From NCBI GenBank assembly GCA_903858115.1, contig CAIOHR010000306.1, positions 19,583 to 83,582 of the forward strand: a stretch of 64,000 nt of DNA, written 5' to 3'. Position 1 is the stretch's first letter. Each line of letters starts with the position of its first letter. Origin of the DNA: an uncultured Pirellula sp. GTDB lineage: Bacteria > Planctomycetota > Planctomycetia > Pirellulales > Pirellulaceae. The notes below the pieces were generated by a model that worked only from the letters and a program-made list of their open reading frames with translations, did no database searches and was not told the origin of the DNA. Made by a program: the position numbers and the translations under genes. This document shows, one piece after another, positions 62,663 through 64,000 of the stretch.

Positions 62663-63649
62663 ATGAGTTGGATTAAATCCTTTCAAATGGTTTTGTTTGC
62701 TCTGCTAATCGTGGCTGAACGGTGCACCAACGCGTGTGCACAGGGAAAACTGCCTGAGTTGATTCGAGAGCCGATTAAAAATGATGATCAGCCGCTGCTG
62801 GAACAGCGCATGATAACATTCTTAGACATGCTAAACCGTTTTCCAAAAAAGTATTGCGTAAAGTCAACTTACTCAAGCCTGGCTGTGTTTGATGAAGACT
62901 CGAGTCGAAGCTTGTTTCCGAAGCAGGTCAGCGGCGTGCATGTCGTCGTGGTCGATGAATTGCGAAAACAGTGGCGAGCAATTCAACTCTACGAGGAAGA
63001 TGGACGAGTTGACAATTATGAGGCTTATTGCGACGGAAGCGTAATTGTCGAACGTCCAGGAGGCCAGAATTATTGGGCTCCGTGCCAACCCTACGGGGGA
63101 ATTGTGCGAACAGTCGGATACGTCAATCCGAAAAACTTCTACGAACTGCGCATCAACACAATTCACGAAACGGTTCTCCCTCCGAGGTTCTTCACAGTCG
63201 ATCTGGATTGTTTTGCATCAAAGTCGTCAAGAGAAACATCGAGGGGACTGTTTGCAAGTAAAAATGGAAAGGGTCCGAATTTGAATTTGGAAGTTACATT
63301 TGACGCTCGGGCACTGCCCCTCAAGATATGCTTCAATCCCGCGGTGATCGGCGATTTCAGTATCGAAAAACTGCGTAAAAAATTCCAAGAGTTTCCAGAG
63401 CATCTGATCTATCCATTCGTAACAGAACTCGAATGGGAAAAAGTGAAATCCGCGGAAGTCGACAGCGACATTTATGCGATACACAAATGCAGGTCGGAAG
63501 GGAAATTCGGAGCGTTTCAAGAATTCAAAGCAGAGAATTTATGGCTATTCTCTCCAGATGTCGTAGACAAGTTTTTGATAGACCCACGCAAGGAGAATAA
63601 CGCACCGAGCTTGAAGGAAATTCGATTTGTTGAGAACGTGGGCAAGTAA
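62663..63649 (+). CDS. Uncharacterised secreted protein
   Basis: A 328-residue protein with a signal peptide (VLFALLIVAERCTNACAQG). The rest is mixed alpha/beta with WAPCQPYGGIVRTVGYVNP in the middle; no known catalytic motif was recognised. Similarity to the frameshifted gene at 40558-41555 (length, leader, Cys/Gly-Gly pattern) suggests a paralogous planctomycete family of exported proteins. The start is 42 bp after the hydrolase stop; co-transcription is possible. Confidence 0.6.
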   Translation: MSWIKSFQMVLFALLIVAERCTNACAQGKLPELIREPIKNDDQPLLEQRMITFLDMLNRFPKKYCVKSTYSSLAVFDEDSSRSLFPKQVSGVHVVVVDELRKQWRAIQLYEEDGRVDNYEAYCDGSVIVERPGGQNYWAPCQPYGGIVRTVGYVNPKNFYELRINTIHETVLPPRFFTVDLDCFASKSSRETSRGLFASKNGKGPNLNLEVTFDARALPLKICFNPAVIGDFSIEKLRKKFQEFPEHLIYPFVTELEWEKVKSAEVDSDIYAIHKCRSEGKFGAFQEFKAENLWLFSPDVVDKFLIDPRKENNAPSLKEIRFVENVGK

Positions 63650-63781
63650 AACGATTCGTAGTGCGGACAGAATGAGGCGCAAACAAAGGACAGGCATTGT
63701 TTTGTTGACCAGCGTTTGTTTTTGGGGTATGATTTGGCTCGTTGGGACGATTGACGCCTCTGCAGTTCGGGAAATGAATCT

Positions 63782-64000
63782 ATGACTACCGCTCGATTTC
63801 GGCTTGTGGATACGAAGGTAACTCGCTGGTATCATCTTGTTTCCAGATGCGTACGTTCTGCGTGGCTCCTCCAAGACGACGGAACCAACAATCGGAAAGA
63901 TTGGATCGATCAACGTCTCAAAGAGCTTGATCAAATTTTTGCAGTGTCCGTAGGTGGTTTTAGCGTCATGGACAACCATCTCCACGTTTTGGTCCGGATC
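63782..64000 (+). CDS. IS200/RAYT-like (Y1) transposase, N-terminal part
   Basis: 73 codons open to the window edge. The sequence shows WYHLVSRCVRSAWLL, then RKDWIDQRLKELDQIFAVSV and VMDNHLHVLVRI, the latter giving the His-hydrophobic-His metal site of Y1 transposases. The catalytic Tyr lies beyond the edge. REP-associated transposases of this class act on palindromic repeats, and several such palindromes exist in the window. Completeness cannot be judged. Confidence 0.8.
   Translation, partial: MTTARFRLVDTKVTRWYHLVSRCVRSAWLLQDDGTNNRKDWIDQRLKELDQIFAVSVGGFSVMDNHLHVLVRI

Noticed and set aside
1..64000. CRISPR arrays, tRNA or rRNA genes
   Set aside because: No regularly spaced repeats or cloverleaf-like segments were found in the gaps on reading both strands.

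Overview
The window reads as a chromosome segment of a planctomycete, most likely Pirellulales (Rhodopirellula-like). Base composition is near half G+C. The protein families are typical of the group: a PSCyt1/PSCyt2/PSD1 cytochrome protein paired with DUF1501, a second DUF1501 protein, DUF6807, Tat-exported Gfo/Idh/MocA oxidoreductase, CRTAC1-like FG-GAP/ASPIC proteins, HEAT-repeat proteins and a divergent elongation factor G. I saw no rRNA, tRNA, CRISPR array or complete insertion sequence. Without tools, a missed tRNA is possible but unlikely.

Region 1 (1-14151) is a pectin/arabinan utilisation locus. A leftward operon runs from a GH127 beta-L-arabinofuranosidase through two secreted PL1-type pectate lyases and a broken DUF3826 gene to a PL10-type pectate lyase cut by the left edge. 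A divergent GntR/FCD repressor gene and a rightward set (beta-helix/DUF6298 protein, DUF1501 protein, acetate kinase) complete it. A 14-bp palindrome of the type ACTG-N6-CAGT lies in the gntR/GH127 gap, again before the beta-helix gene, and in degraded form before the DUF1501-ackA pair. This suggests one GntR regulon covering the locus.

Region 2 (14152-24669) holds an orphan nucleotidyltransferase-fold gene and then a compact chemosensory operon: cheW, a soluble PAS-containing receptor, cheR, cheA, cheC, cheD, cheY, cheB and a response regulator fused to a PP2C/SpoIIE-type phosphatase. Many start and stop codons overlap. No flagellar or pilus gene is present.

Region 3 (24670-41789) has a leftward PSD1-DUF1501-DUF6807 set. 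A 325-bp divergent gap separates it from a rightward four-gene operon: a lipoprotein with FG-GAP-like repeats, a beta-propeller protein, a membrane-anchored pentaheme cytochrome c with a TPR tail, and a CRTAC1-like FG-GAP/ASPIC protein. The operon is flanked by two near-identical palindromic repeats. This is the best candidate for an undescribed cell-surface redox system. After it come a 462-bp gene-poor stretch and a frameshifted secreted-protein gene.

Region 4 (41790-50019) contains a Gfo/Idh/MocA oxidoreductase, a stand-alone M41-like HEAGH protein next to a sugar isomerase, a GAF-GAF-GGDEF diguanylate cyclase, a zinc-ribbon/TPR protein and the EF-G paralogue.

Region 5 (50020-64000) contains a large cytoplasmic TPR protein, a Gld-type ABC exporter cluster (ATPase, fused permease/GldG, DUF4340), a HEAT-repeat protein fused to a DUF900-type alpha/beta hydrolase whose domain is split by a membrane hairpin, a secreted protein of unknown function, and the start of an IS200/RAYT-like transposase at the right edge.
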